A stretch of 44,282 nt of DNA from Suillus spraguei (taxonomy: Eukaryota; Basidiomycota; Agaricomycetes; Boletales; Suillaceae). The notes under the pieces were generated by a model. That model was not told where the DNA came from and ran no database searches. It was given only the letters and a program-made list of their open reading frames with translations. The position numbers and the translations under genes are program-made. Location of the stretch: assembly GCA_016800925.1 (NCBI GenBank), contig JABCPU010000514.1:1-44282 (forward strand). Reading direction: 5' to 3'. Of the stretch, positions 9,006 through 20,333 are shown in pieces (the stretch's first letter is position 1; every line of letters starts with the position of its first letter).

Positions 9006-9469
9006 TGTTACGAACTGGGGTGGCGTCACCAGCGACAGTGAAAAGACACAGACGGTCTGCTGGGAAGTTCTACAATGTCCAGAAGAGGACAAGGTGAAAG
9101 TACAAGGAACGCGTTCCGAGTACGATCAAGGGTTCTGCCTCAAAGACAAGTCTAAGAGGTTCTATGAGAATAGAGACTAAGGCTAAGGAGTGCTTAGACT
9201 TAGAGACGATTCAAGATGACTTAGGTTGGAGGCCTAAGCGAAGGATGTTCCAGGTAAAACCCAGTAAGATTAAAGTGAAGTATACAAGCATAATACAATG
9301 TGCTTAAATAGGTCAATATGTGCGCACGGACCAAGAGAGACATGAGAACGTAAGTGCGTATCCAAAGAAGGAAGGCAACTATAGTACAGATGTGTTGAGC
9401 ATATGAGTCAGAGTTACATAATGTCCAAAGTAAAGGAGAAAATGAATAGGGGCACATAAGACTGTAACA
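9006..9469. mobile_element. Solo LTR, family 4, in the Tc1 transposase gene
   Basis: 464 bp starting TGTTAC and ending GTAACA, flanked on both sides by GTCTT (9001-9005 and 9470-9474). Removing it with one target-site copy joins the transposase frames ...EEFKD and NDFVGDGSEF without a break. That strongly supports both the boundaries and the reading. It contains no coding sequence I recognise. Confidence 0.88.
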
Positions 9470-9698
9470 GTCTTTGAACTCCTCTCGACAGACATTGTCA
9501 TGTTCATGAGCAATCTTCTGGAGCATTTTTTGAGAAAGGCCAGCTTGTTTGAGATTGCGAGATAAGGATGATGAGCTGATGGTGATGTTGTGCTTTACTG
9601 CAAGCCAGGTACAAATTTCATCAAGGAACAGATCTGATTCTTCAGCAAAGAGGTCTTCGACTGCCGTCATGAGCGCTCATGCGATTATCCTTGTGCGG

Positions 9699-10658
9699 TG
9701 TAGCGAGAAAAGTCATGCTGACCGTCAAAACCCCGTTTTTGGCAAGCGTCTCGTTAACGTCTGCGGCGGCAACCAAAGGATTCCCTTATAGCGACGAAAT
9801 AGCCTTTTCACTCTGCTAACACGGAACCGTTCTTCTTCCACGAACCCTTACCGGATCCTTGCACTGATGCCCTCATGTCCCGTCCTATTCCATCTAGAAT
9901 CCATTGGTGTGTAGTTTCCTCGCTTCCACTGTTACTAAACCTATGGCAGGATTTACCTTATGTATCAAGGGGCTGCTACACGCTGCGCGCCTCATAATTA
10001 AGTACCCCGTTTATTTTCTTTCTCGCTACTGGACTCGCATAGTTATCTCGTATGTGCTCGCATATGTTAAAAAGGACTGAACATACATACCGTCACTTAC
10101 TTCCCGTTACATCCCTTCACTAGGACTTAGTATTAGAAACACTCGCTAGTTGCAATCTATTTGCATTTGAACATTTCTCCGTTCAAACCACGCTCATTGA
10201 TTTAACTGCCGGTAACTTTACCGCTCGAAGTACCGCACAACTTTCGACTTCGCTACTTGTAACCGGACCGCAGCCAGTGATCTCGCTGGGTCGCTTTCTC
10301 TCTCATCTGCATTCCTGCTCATACGGAAGTTGCCGCTACCGCTACCGCACTGCCGGTAGTTATAACATTTCGTCTCGCCCAAGCAACTTTGTTCCTGCCC
10401 TCGCTAGCTAACCGTTGCAGCTATCGTTACCGCACGTGTACCGCTGACACTGCGCTAGTACCACCGACATACCGCTACCGCCGCTAATCTCGGAAATCAG
10501 AATCCTCGCAGCCAATTTAGTACTTCATTGTTTCCTTCGCACTAACTTAGAAGGAATTGCTTCTATCTGCAGTCCTCTTGGGTCGAACATCTCACTTGCG
10601 CCTTTAGTAGGATTAACACTGCACTTATACTTAGGCCAGCGCTAGTTTATTTGTTTCA
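9699..10658 (+). mobile_element. Solo LTR, family 2 (copy A)
   Basis: 960 bp from TGTAGCGA to TTTCA, flanked by GCGG on both sides (9695-9698 and 10659-10662). It shares sequence along its length with 12865-14269 and 15069-16843. The family has TG...CA ends, 4-bp target duplications and a middle rich in degenerate TACCGCT motifs. It splits the N-terminal part of the Tc1 transposase. No open frame is credible. Confidence 0.8.
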
Positions 10659-10933
10659 GCGGCCAACAAGTGGAGAAGAGGGCCTAGTAACAGTACTGAG
10701 TTCTTCAAACATGTTTTGCCAATGAAAGCAGCTGGCCCGCAAAACACAGAGCAATTCACAGATATCTTGGACCTCCCAACTGTGATCCCAGAGTGTAAGT
10801 GCACATTCTTTTATATCGTTGCTTATTCATTGGTTGACCATGGTGTACAGGCGATGGCGAGAGATTGTTACAACCATGCAAAACCGGAGATTAGTAAGAA
10901 GTCCTGGTCTTACATGGGGTTGTACCGGAGGGT

Positions 10934-12256
10934 TGTAAAGTCAAAGGGGCTTGGCCTCAGCTCGTACGCTGTGCCCCTTACCCGAGTATGTGCCCTTAAT
11001 TTCGGATGAAGTTCAAGGGAGAGTTCTGGTGAAGTCCGGATGGAGGGTCCGGATGAACTCTAAGGCAGGATAGCTTGACAGAGCTCTGATGGACTTCTGG
11101 ATGAGCGCGGGAATGCGCCGGAACTATTTCCGGAAGGTAGGAAGTAATGGTAACACTACTGGAACAAGCTCCAAGTAGAACAGATGAAGGATGGACCGCT
11201 GGACAAAGTCCAGGGAAGGATAGGAGCAGAGCTCCGGAGGGAAAGATGATCCATAAATGTCAGAGGATAGGATAGGATGGATCCAGAGGACTAGGGGTCC
11301 GAAGGTCCGGAGCTCAGAGGAGTGGAGGAGTGGAGGAGCAGAGGAGCAGAGGAGCGGAGGAGCGGAGAAGCAGATGATCAGATGATCGGATGAGCATAGC
11401 TCTGTGGATCTTAGAGGAAGTGTTGGCTACTAGAGAGGAGTAGGTCCGGATATGGTGTAGAGATAGTATAGACTACTCCGGACAAGGTCTGGAATAGAAA
11501 CAGACAGTATAAGACTAACAAAGGTAGAGTCGGAGGTGAAACAGATGATAGACGGAGATGGACAAAGTCCGAAAAGATTATAGGACATAGGATCACAGCT
11601 CCGGCCTAGAGAGTGATCCCATAGGCCTGAGTTTGGAAGCTTACAAGGGCCGGAGCCCAAGTGCAAGAACGGAAATGGAGTTATATAGACATGATAACAG
11701 GATACAGAGCAATCAAAGGAATATACAGAAGTAGGAACAATGAATCAGACTGAGGTCTGCAGGAGTTTTACTACAAGTTTATATACTGTAGGTAGCATGC
11801 CGGAAGGCAAGTAAGGATAGTCCGAGGCTATGTTTGAGGCATTGCGGAACACAAGGCTATGAACTTGGAAATAAGACTTGTACAAAATATCTTATCAAGA
11901 CGGAAGTCAAGATAACCGAAAGCCAGAGGTGCAGAGATAACCGAAAGCTGGACACAGGTATTAACCTAAAAGGAGTAATGCGCAGGTGCACGGGAATAGT
12001 TTTGGATATGAGCATGGATCGGATATGGACACGGATCGGATATGGACATGGATCGGATATGAACACAGATCGGATGGGTGGATCAGATCAGATGGATGGA
12101 CTGAGTTGGATATGGATATGGATTAGATATGGATGGATATTGATTGGAGTGGATGGGTGGATTGGATATGTGAGCTGGATTGGATGGGTGGACTAGGATG
12201 TATGGATTGGGTGTCCAGATGTCCATGGATCAGACCTGAATGTACAGTATATGACA
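10934..12256 (+). mobile_element. LTR-like element, family 3, with internal minisatellites
   Basis: Starts TGTAAAGTCAAAGGGGC and ends GTATATGACA, matching the ends of the 770-bp copy at 24578-25347. At 1323 bp it is longer, partly through two low-complexity tracts: GGAGGAGC-type repeats (11310-11400) and GGATCGGATATGGAC-type repeats (12000-12170). Flanking bases (AGGGT and GAGAT) do not form a clean duplication, so the boundaries are less sure than those of the other copies. It lies upstream of the Tc1 transposase start. Confidence 0.6.
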
Positions 12257-12349
12257 GAGATAGGCTAACTTTATGTTTGCTGGTGTCTGAAGGGGACTTC
12301 CTTTTTCGTCACACGCATTATGAAAATGTTACCAATCTCATTAGAATTG

Positions 12350-12864
12350 CACCTGGCCTTCCCAATAAGTAGCTTTACTAATACAGGACAAATACATGTG
12401 CCGTCAATTACTAGAATAGTCATTTGCGCTAAAACATTGACACCAGCCATAACCCTTGCCCCAAATCCTGCGCGTCCTTAGATATATCTACATACAAGCC
12501 TCGGGGAAACTAGGTAGGTTCTGTTCTGTGTACATTCTGCCCCAATGCTAATCCGGCTGTTCCCGTTTTGTCGCTAAACCATCCGCTCCGCTATATGAAC
12601 TGTTCCCACGACTTTCCTTCCCCTCCCTCATCGTTGTCTGTGATGCTGAGGCTGTCAGAGACATGTAGGCTTGGTTCTGGACATTGCCCTTGATGAAATC
12701 AACGGTTCTAGTGCTCATCTCCCTTTGTTTGTTGCCCCTTGTCGGTGACTCTGGTGTTGGCAAGGTACGTTGCTGCCACGTCTACTAATACCAAGTACCT
12801 ACTAACTAATGACCTGATGTTGTTCAACAGTCTCTCCTCCTCCTCCGTTTTGCAGATGACACGC
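12350..12864 (+). repeat. Left outer arm of the KDZ element
   Basis: 515 bp, the inverse of about 26160-26673. By eye the two arms differ at nine positions only, all explained by CpG change (for example 12396, 12436, 12438, 12522, 12538 and 12857 changed on the left, and the site opposite 12632 changed on the right). A block of about 65 bp (12570-12635, containing GAACTGTTCCCAC) is repeated at the inner end of the arm. Confidence 0.88.
12548..12763 (-). CDS. 71-residue open frame in the left arm, duplicated in the right arm
   Basis: Encodes a hydrophilic Ser/Thr/Arg-rich peptide starting MPTPESPTRGNKQ, identical to the frame at 26260-26475. Both read outward, toward the element ends. Identity follows from the near-identity of the arms and is not by itself evidence of coding. 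No family resemblance is visible and no start context was assessed. I list it because it is present twice and intact in an otherwise decayed element. Confidence 0.25.
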   Translation of the reverse strand: MPTPESPTRGNKQREMSTRTVDFIKGNVQNQAYMSLTASASQTTMREGKESRGNSSYSGADGLATKREQPD

Positions 12865-14269
12865 TGTAGCGAACAAAGTCACACTAACCATGAAAGTGCT
12901 GTTTTACACAAGTTTCTCGTTACTGCCTACAGTGGCTACTGAGAAAACCCCTATAGCGAGCATTACCCCTTTTCGCTTCGCCGGTACTGTTTTCGCTCCG
13001 TGAATCCTTGCCCCTTACCAAATCTCGCTACCGATGTCCTCCTGTCCATTCCATTTCCATCTAAGATCCATTGGTGCATAGCATATTCGTTTCTGCCATT
13101 ACTAAAGCTACGGCAAGACTTACCTTATTTTCCGTGACACCGCTTGCTCGCTGCATGCCTGTCACGAATTCCAAATACAAATCATTACTCTTTTCTCAAT
13201 TTCCCTAAAGCGTCTAAACCCAGCGCTACGACAAACCCAAATCCTATCAAAATTCCCATATCCGCTTCTATAACCGAACTTCCTGATGAAGAGGAAGAGA
13301 TCTTTTATGATGCTATCGGATAAGATAAGATAAGATAGTATCACGTGATCTTAGAACCTTCTAGAATATGATGTCATAACAATGTCACAACTATCACATC
13401 GTATGATTCTTGTTTCTATTTTATGATTGGCTAGTAGTTTCAAACTCAGTTTATATCTCAGTTTCAATATGTGTATATAGTTAGCTAGTTTCGCTGTAGT
13501 AGCTCTTTAGTTCAAACCTCTTGTATCTACAACTGTAGCAATCCAAGATGTCCTTGCTCCTCTCTTTTCTTGTGATAACCTTAGTTTGAGTCCTAGTCTC
13601 TGCCCTTGCATTAATTCGTTTGTGGGTTGTGACAATGCCTCTTAGCTAAATAATTCTATCTCGCTACCGTTCTCGCTATGTATTCCGGCCGTTCACGGTA
13701 CATGTTAAAAAGGACTCTTCGCACATTCTGGTACTTTTACTTTTCCCTCTATGGTACACACAGTACTTAGGAATTGTCACCACTACTGTCTCTAAAGGAA
13801 TAAAGTCTTTCGCCGAAGTCACTGTCTCTTAAGAATTGTTTTACTGCTGCACGCACCACTGCTCTTTACCGCTTTCCCACGCTTCACTGCTTGCGCTACG
13901 CTTTCCCGCGCTTCATCGCTATGCTTCACTGCTTGTTTTACCGCCAGTTTCCCATGCCTTACCGCAGTTTTACCGCACACACTACCGCAGTTTTACCACT
14001 TTTGCTACCGCTTGTCTACCGCTTTCCCGCACTTACCGCTAGTATTACCGCTAGTTTCCCACGGACAGGAGGTCACTGCTAGCATCTCGCTACCTCCGAC
14101 GGCAGTCTTGCACCACAGGTTGGGCATTATTGAACTATATTGACTTAGCATTCCCTTTAGGGTCGAATGCTCTTGCTTTGCAAGTGAAGCAGACTAGACG
14201 GAGCACAAGACTCGCATACTAGTTTAGGCCGTGGTTCATCTACAGCCCAGCCTAGATTGTATCTTTACA
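12865..14269 (+). mobile_element. LTR, family 2 (copy B), in the left arm, itself carrying a solo gypsy LTR
   Basis: Runs from TGTAGCGAACAAAG to TATCTTTACA, flanked by ACGC (12861-12864 and 14270-14273). Removing it rejoins a tandem unit of the KDZ arm. It contains the solo gypsy LTR at 13160-13634; without that insertion it is 925 bp, close to the 960 bp of copy A. The middle (13840-14060) is a degenerate array of TACCGCT / TTTCCC motifs. Confidence 0.82.
13160..13634 (+). mobile_element. Solo LTR of the gypsy family, fourth nesting level
   Basis: 475 bp, TGTCAC...GTGACA, in the orientation opposite to the full-length element, flanked by ATGCC on both sides (13155-13159 and 13635-13639). 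It matches the gypsy LTR throughout with scattered substitutions and a shorter GATAA array, so it is older than the full-length copy. It includes the Pol C-terminal coding part. Solo LTRs arise by recombination between the two LTRs of one element. Confidence 0.93.
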
Positions 14270-14273
14270 ACGC

Positions 14274-14925
14274 ACACTGAGAGTTATAGCACTGTTTGGT
14301 GTTAGGTATGTTGCTGCTGTTTCTATCAATAGCAAGTACCTACTGACTGTTGTTCAACAGTCTCTCCTCCTCCTCCGTTTTGCAGATGACACGCACACTG
14401 AGAGTTATATATGATTGTTCAGTGTTAGGTACATTGCTCCCCTTCTTAACAATAACAAGTACCTACAGACTGTTGTTCAACAGTCTCTCCTCCTCCTCCA
14501 TTTTGCAGACGACACACACACTGAGAATTATATAGGATTGTTTGGTGTTAGGTACATTGCTCCCCTTCCTAACAATAACAAGTACCTACTGACTGTCATT
14601 CAACAGTCTTTCCTCCATTTCGCAGACGACACACACACTGAGAGATATATAGCATTGTTCGGTGTTAGGTACATTGCTACCATGTCTACTAATACTAACT
14701 ACACACTGACTGTCATTCAACAGTCTTGCCTCCTCCATTTCACAGATGACATGTACACTGAGAGTTATATAGCATTATTCAGTGTTAGGTATGTTGCTGC
14801 CATGTCTACTAATACTAACTACCTGCTGACTGTTGTTCAACAGTCTCACCTCCTCCTCTGTTTCGCAGACAACACGTACACTGAGAGTTATGGCACTGTT
14901 CAGTGTTAGGTACATTGACACACCT
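14274..14925 (+). repeat. Iteron array, left arm of the KDZ element
   Basis: Five tandem units of about 120-125 bp, with one more partial unit at 12770-12864 before the LTR insertion. Each unit contains a version of GACTGTTGTTCAACAGTC, two 8-bp arms with a 2-nt spacer, then a (CTC)n tract and ACTGAGAGTTATA. The right arm carries about ten units in inverse orientation (24240-26230). Such subterminal palindromes are the kind of site transposases bind, but that role is inference. Confidence 0.85.
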
Positions 14926-15068
14926 TCTGCCTTACTTTATGCATAGTCTTATTCGGCAGGACGCACCTCGTTGACACACCTTCTACCTCACTTTACAAAC
15001 ATCCCCCATTTGTTAATTTTATCCAGCAGGGCTCGCCTTGTCACTAACCCTTCTGCCCTGCTATACGG
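14926..15068 (+). repeat. Inner part of the left arm, before the LTR insertion
   Basis: Matches the inverse of 24124-24240 (GACACACCTTCTACCTCACT, CATCCCCC, ATCCAGCAGGGCT, CCCTGCTATA). On the left a block starting GACACACCTTCT is duplicated in tandem (14926 and about 14972); the right arm has it once. The sequence continues at 16847 on the far side of the LTR insertion. Confidence 0.75.
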
Positions 15069-16843
15069 TGTAACGAACATATTGGTGCTGGGCTTAAAAC
15101 CCCACCTTTTGACACTTGTCTCACATCTACAGGAGTTACCACTTGTCCATGGCCGTCTTACCCCTTTAGCAGTACTGGCGGCATCCCACACTTACTGCAC
15201 ACCATACCGACTGCTGCACCACATTCCACGTTGTGACTAACAAACTCATGCTGAGCTTGAAATGGCACATTTTCATATAGGTGTCACATGGAAATCATTA
15301 TCCTTACCCTTCGGCTTCACCTTCCTACTTTACCATGTGTTTGCCCCTATCTAACGGTATCATTCTGCACTCCGGAAGCCTCGTTGCAGCTTAACGGCTG
15401 TACTGCGGCAACTTTCCCACGAAGCGGTGATCTTCGGCAATCTCTGCGAACCCATTAGGCATCCACAAGCAAGATTCACCGTCCGTCCTATGTCCATCCA
15501 GTCTCGCTGGTATGTGATGTTTTGTAAACTGTAGTGCAGTCTTATTACATGTCTGCTGTGTGTTAATCCTATCCCTTCCATTTCCGTAGCTATTCCTTTC
15601 GTATAAAATTCCTAGGTACCCGTACTCTTTCCTTACTTCCCTCCTATAGTACACACGGTACTTAGGAATAGTCACCACTACTGTCACTACGAAATAAAGT
15701 CCTTTACCAAAGTCACTGTTTCCTTAAGAATTGCTTTACCGCTGCACGCACCACTGCTCTTTACCGCTTTCCTGCGCTACCGCTTTCTCATGCTTCATCA
15801 CTACACTACCGCTTGTTTTACCACAGAAGTTCCCACGCTTACCGCAGTTTTACCGCTCGTACTACCGCAGTTTTACCATTCACGCTACCGCTTGTCTACC
15901 GCATTCCCACGCTTACCGCAAGTTTCTCACGGACCGGAGTATTACCACTAGCATCTCGCTACCTCTGACGGCATTCTCGCACCACAGGTTAGGCAATATT
16001 GAACTATACTAACTTAGCATTCCCTTTAGGGTCGAATGTTCTTGCCTTCGCAAGTGAAGCAGACTAGGTAGAGCGCAAGACTCACATACTAGCTTAGGCC
16101 ATGGTTTATCTACAGCCCAGGCTAGATTGTATCTTTACAACAGCAAGCCTTATTACATGTTGCCTTGTGCCGCAGCACCTCGCGCTATGTTTACTTACGG
16201 TGGTTACTACACTCCAGCACTACTGATCTCACCTAGAGTATTCCGAGTACATATGATTTAGGATATAAGCACCACGTACCCTGCACGATAGAAGTACCTG
16301 ATTTTACACCATTGCATGTACTATAGGTCAGGATTATTGTCTAGCTCTGGATCTACCCAGTAGTGGACATAGTCTTTAAAGTTTCCTTATTGTTCGTTAA
16401 TACATCACGCTCGTTCTCCGTTACCGCTGGCATACTGCTGGACTTTTGACAGTTAATTTGACAGAACTTCTCATGCACCGCTGCTTTACCGCTGAAAGTA
16501 CCACGGCTTTCTTTACTGTTTCCTTGCCCTGCTCGCAACCTTACCGCTACCACTGATACCATCGCTCGATGCAACTGTTACTGATCATATCTCGACCACA
16601 GTAGCACCGCTACACATGACGCTAGTTCTGGCGGTATCATCACTGACCACGGCAACTTACCACTGACCTTGACGCTTGTTTCGCACATAAGTTAGACTCG
16701 AACTTGACCATACTAATAGGCATCCCCCTTAAGGGTCAAACACTCTTGTTCTTACAAGTGAAGCAGACTAGATGGAGTGCAAGACTCACATACTAGTTTA
16801 GGCAGTGGTTTATCTACAGCCCAGGCTAGGTTGTATCTTTACA
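15069..16843 (+). mobile_element. LTR, family 2 (copy C), rearranged or tandem
   Basis: Starts TGTAACGAACATATTGG and ends TATCTTTACA, flanked by ACGG (15065-15068) and ACAG (16844-16847), a 4-bp duplication with one CpG-type change. At 1775 bp it is nearly two LTRs long: the family 3'-end block (CAAGTGAAGCAGACTAG...TCTTTACA) occurs twice, ending at about 16137 and at 16843, and the 5'-end block also occurs twice (15069 and about 15233). It is probably two overlapping insertions or an internally deleted copy. No coding sequence recognised. Confidence 0.68.
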
Positions 16844-16846
16844 ACA

Positions 16847-16907
16847 GAACTGTTCCCACAGCCTTCCCTCCTCTTCCCTCATCGCCATCTCACATATTCA
16901 GGCCGTC
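16847..16907 (+). repeat. Innermost left arm segment of the KDZ element
   Basis: GAACTGTTCCCACAGCCTTC through TCACATATTCAGGCCGTCA, the inverse of 24066-24123 with few differences. Its first half resembles the block at 12595-12635, so each arm carries this motif at its outer and inner ends. The transposase start lies 27 bp further in. Confidence 0.8.
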
Positions 16908-16934
16908 AGCCCTCTTCTATCATACATTTGCTGG

Positions 16935-19900
16935 ATGGCTTACCGTGGAACCTCCTCTCGAAAGGTTGCTGGCTTGTCAAAAGCTGCCATTAAGCATGGC
17001 TACCGTGGTCTCACTTGTCAGTTGAAGGTCTTACCAGCCAGCCAGCAAAGTCAATGGATCGAGGAAGTTCAAACCAAAAGAAGGCATGAAATATCAGGTC
17101 AGCCTTCATGACTTTTGTACCAGGCACAAATCCTTACTAGTGTTAGAAATGTCATCTGTTGATTGTGAGGCAGTCGAGAAGATGATCAATGATGTTGGCG
17201 TAGACATTGATGATGAACCCTACACAGCTCCACCAGGTGAAGAAGGCTTTGACATCAGCCATGAGGGCAGTGAATATGAAGCTTTTGAAGGTCTATCAGA
17301 GCAAGTCACTTCCTTGTTGCACATGTGAGTATTGTCAGTACACAATGTTTTTTTCTGTTAACTTTCGTTTTCAGTTGCTATGTTGATTCTCGCACACGCC
17401 ATGATCGCATTGAACTCCAAACGGAGCAGTGGCACAGCCAAATTGACCGATTGGTTGATGCCTATCTGGACTACTGTGTACGTGATCATGGTGATGGAAT
17501 GCCCTGCATTGCAAATACTGCCCCGGCCGTTGCAGGTAGTGATTGCCCATTGCTGACTGGTATCGATCTCATTGATCTGTTTGGTATGTCTATTTTGCTC
17601 TGTTGTACTTGCCTGACCTTCTGCAGGTCGTGAACAGATGTCATTGCAACCTCAACCATTGCATCGCTATCCCAATGAGATGCTCATTCACCACGGTTAT
17701 ATGGGGTGCGCTCCTCTATTTCTGACAGTGGCAATTTCAATCTGTACCCTCGCAAATTATCGTCAATGCCACTGAACTTGTCCTCGATTTAGTATTCAGG
17801 CACAGTGCAAGGCGCTGTGCCATCTCCATGATGTAGGCCTTCATATGTGTCATTATTTACCTCAGATCCAACATTGTATTACACATGCCGTATCGACCAT
17901 ATCTTAATTCCCAATTCTCCAACACCTATGACATATACCTTGAGATTTTAAATCATGTGGACCACCGCCTGAATGAAGTGCTTCATTGCAACACGCCCAA
18001 TTGGCATCTCCTCAATGCATGTCCATGCTGTTCTTACAAACTCAAAGACGAGCCACCATTAGCATTCAAGTGGCTTGCCTCTATTGATGGCAATAACAGC
18101 CTCAAAAGATGGGCGTCCTCTACTTATGGCCTTACCACACGGGAAGATTCTCGCAAGCCTCGTTCTGGCTACTGGGTTGATCAAATGACTGTTGATGCAT
18201 TCAAGGATGAAGTTCAAAGATCAGCGGTATATCAATAATACATGTGTGTCGCAACTGTAAGCTAACTAAGGTAGCCGAGCAAATCAAGTCTAGATCAACA
18301 AGATGACTGGGAAGACTTGGTTACTGTGCCAGTGGGATCTGAGACTAGCTTCAATTGTACAGAGCGGTGGCGAAATGCTGGACCTGAGCAGCAGAAGAAA
18401 ATGTTTTCTGTTTCGATGAGTCTGGTATTTTCATTGCGGCATGCTGGCACAGATTTGTACTTCTCACCTGTGATATGGTGCGCAGTGGTGAACTGTAGGT
18501 TCTAGTTTCATTATCTATGCATTTCACCAAATTGAACCTTAGGGCAAAATATTCCTTGGCTCTGATGAACCAGTTGCTGTCCATTTTTGGTGCGAATGGT
18601 GGATGCGCTTATGATATTGGTTGTGCGTTCACGAAGACTCTAGCTAACAGTAGTCTTGGTCCCCTTGCCCAAAGCCTTAATTTGCACATGATGGTTGGCG
18701 TGTTCCATGGTCATGCTCATAACCGAAGGTGCCAATTAGATTGGCACCCAATGTATATCAAAGGGACTGGGCTGACTGAGGGTGAGGGATGTGAGCATGT
18801 ATTCTCATCTTCAAACAATCTTGCATGAAGCACTAGACACGCCTCTCCATTTCATTGCCATCAAACGATTGAGGAGCATTTTGCCTTCTGGGACCAAGAT
18901 AAATATGCAGCATTAAGTACATCTCATTTCGTACATAGCCAATACTTGATCAACTAATAGCATTGACAGGCATCTTTTTATGCAACCATTACAAAGAAGC
19001 ACTAACCCTCATACACACACTCTCTGCCGAACTGTCGGCCATTAAACAAGCCCTCAACCTGACTGATACCGACTTTGCTCGGTTCCATACTGAGGAAAGA
19101 TCGTATCTTGAATCTCTTCAAGAACAGCCCCTCAGTGACCAACTTCAAATTTGCTATATTCAGGTTCTTGATGACCTAACTGAATGGCAGTGAGTTTGAC
19201 TGGTTGGCATTGCATGTTCTTCCTCCCTCACTTAGTTCATAAAAGGTTAGAATGAAACAAGGCTCGAGAGGCTGCCAATCAGGCACTGACAGGCATCCCT
19301 GTTGGTGACATACATCAGATTAATGCCATTCTTAGTCAAGCCTGAATTCATGTCGACACAACTTACACTAAACTCTAGCACACTGAAGCTTTCACTGCCC
19401 ATATTGAGAGTCAGCTCACAATCAAAGAGCGATGGACAGTTGGAGGCAATGAATACAACAAGTACAAGGATGAGGTAGCTCTCGATGAATTAGAGCATCT
19501 CATGGTCATGCGATTATTCGAACTATCCAAACTCTCACTTTCAGGAATGGGTAAGCAAATGGTGTTGTGTTTGATGGAAGCTGATCACCATTAGCAGGGT
19601 ACAAATTACAGCAACAAATCGGAAAGGCGTTGCAGAGATGTTCAGATGCAATTTGGAATGCCATCAACAAGTATAATGTGCAAGCTACTGCCCTTAATCC
19701 TCCCCGACCATGCTTATCATGGAAGGACATAGCTGATTATAGTTTCCTGGGCGAGTTTGATGTTCTCCGATATTCGCGCACTGACATGTGTGAACTTGAC
19801 TGGGCCAAGCCTACGCATCAAGAAGGCTCAGTCAAATTCTTCAAGCTTCACCATGCATATGAAGAAGTTGAGCACCTCAACATTGAAGTTCGTTGTCTGC

Positions 19901-20333
19901 GGACTGCCATTCATGATGAAGGCACACAGATATCTACAACCATCAATAAACTCCTTGACTTGAATCCTCCACTGGGTCGGGAGCTGCAGAAGTGCTGGAA
20001 ACTGTGTTCTGCAGTAAATTCTGTACATTTATTCCAGCTAGATGAGATTGAGGCGCAACCTGGATTCTCAGGTATTCGAGGTCATGGACGACAGATTGGC
20101 TCCTTGGTAGAGAACGAGTCTGGTGCAGTAGAGTGTTCAAACCATCAATCTGCCACTGGTGCATTCGTCTTTCAGGTGTTGAATATATTTATGACGTCAA
20201 ATCGATCACTCCCCAGATCACGATATTGTCGATGACATCACTTTGGGGCATGCTATGGACCTTATGGAGCACGAGGAACAAATACAGACTACCCAGGCCA
20301 TTGCAGATTATATATCAACCATTGTAGATTAGT
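16935..20333 (+). pseudogene. KDZ-family transposase, multi-exon, inactivated
   Basis: Transposase of the Kyakuja-Dileera-Zisupton group, an RNase H-fold DDE enzyme family abundant in basidiomycetes. Exon 1 starts at ATG 16935 (MAYRGTSSRKVAGLSK); introns at 17098-17140 and 17325-17374 fit the frame. Family landmarks in order: LFG...LHRYPNEMLIHHGY (17620-17700), MPYRPYLNSQFSNTYDIYLE (17885), NWHLLNACPCCSYKL and SIDGNNSLKRW (18000-18110), HRFVLLTCDMVRSGEL (18430-18500), YDIGCAFTKTL and FHGHAHNRRCQLDWHP (18610-18750), GEGCEHVFSSSN (18785), and the C-terminal helical region GYKLQQQIGKALQ to RCLRTAIHDEG (19600-19920). Broken by TGA at 17773, 18826 and 19343 (all CGA-like), a TAG in the 19280-19550 segment and a one-base loss in a T run near 18413. 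An acidic exon (DEPYTAPPGEEGF) follows the basic N-terminus. The CxC cysteine cluster of some KDZ proteins is not obvious. Confidence 0.9.

Larger units (their letters stand above)
1721..10841 (-). pseudogene. Tc1-like DDE transposase, interrupted by three LTR insertions
   Basis: Cut-and-paste transposase. In order along the minus strand: start near 10841; an N-terminal helix-turn-helix (IKECALTLWDHSWEVQDIC, 10663-10815); a second HTH segment at 9475-9698 (FLDEICTWLAVKHNITISSS); the DDE core from 9005 down (NETSKNE then ARHYGRSHHGQRAQL and EGSFDAQEFYDF); the second Asp motif VLVLDNC near 8640; and YSPDLTPIEESFSA near 8500. The C-terminal exon AYICRHG...ENAYAWF lies at 1721-1863, beyond the gypsy element. 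A 50-bp GTAAGT...CAG intron spans 8420-8469. Removing the solo LTR at 9006-9469 restores an open frame across that junction. Broken by in-frame TGA at 10827, 9677 and 8632, and the first catalytic Asp is Asn (codon at 8950-8952). All four changes fit C-to-T at CpG. Confidence 0.88.

Noticed and set aside
9221..9469. The long minus-strand tail continuing from the Tc1 HTH frame as coding
   Set aside because: It is translation of the solo LTR at 9006-9469; the true frame resumes beyond it.
11310..12200. GGAGGAGC and GGATCGGATATGG tracts as coding or a centromeric satellite
   Set aside because: They are short low-complexity tracts within an LTR-family-3 copy, and a related tract occurs in the copy at 24578-25347.
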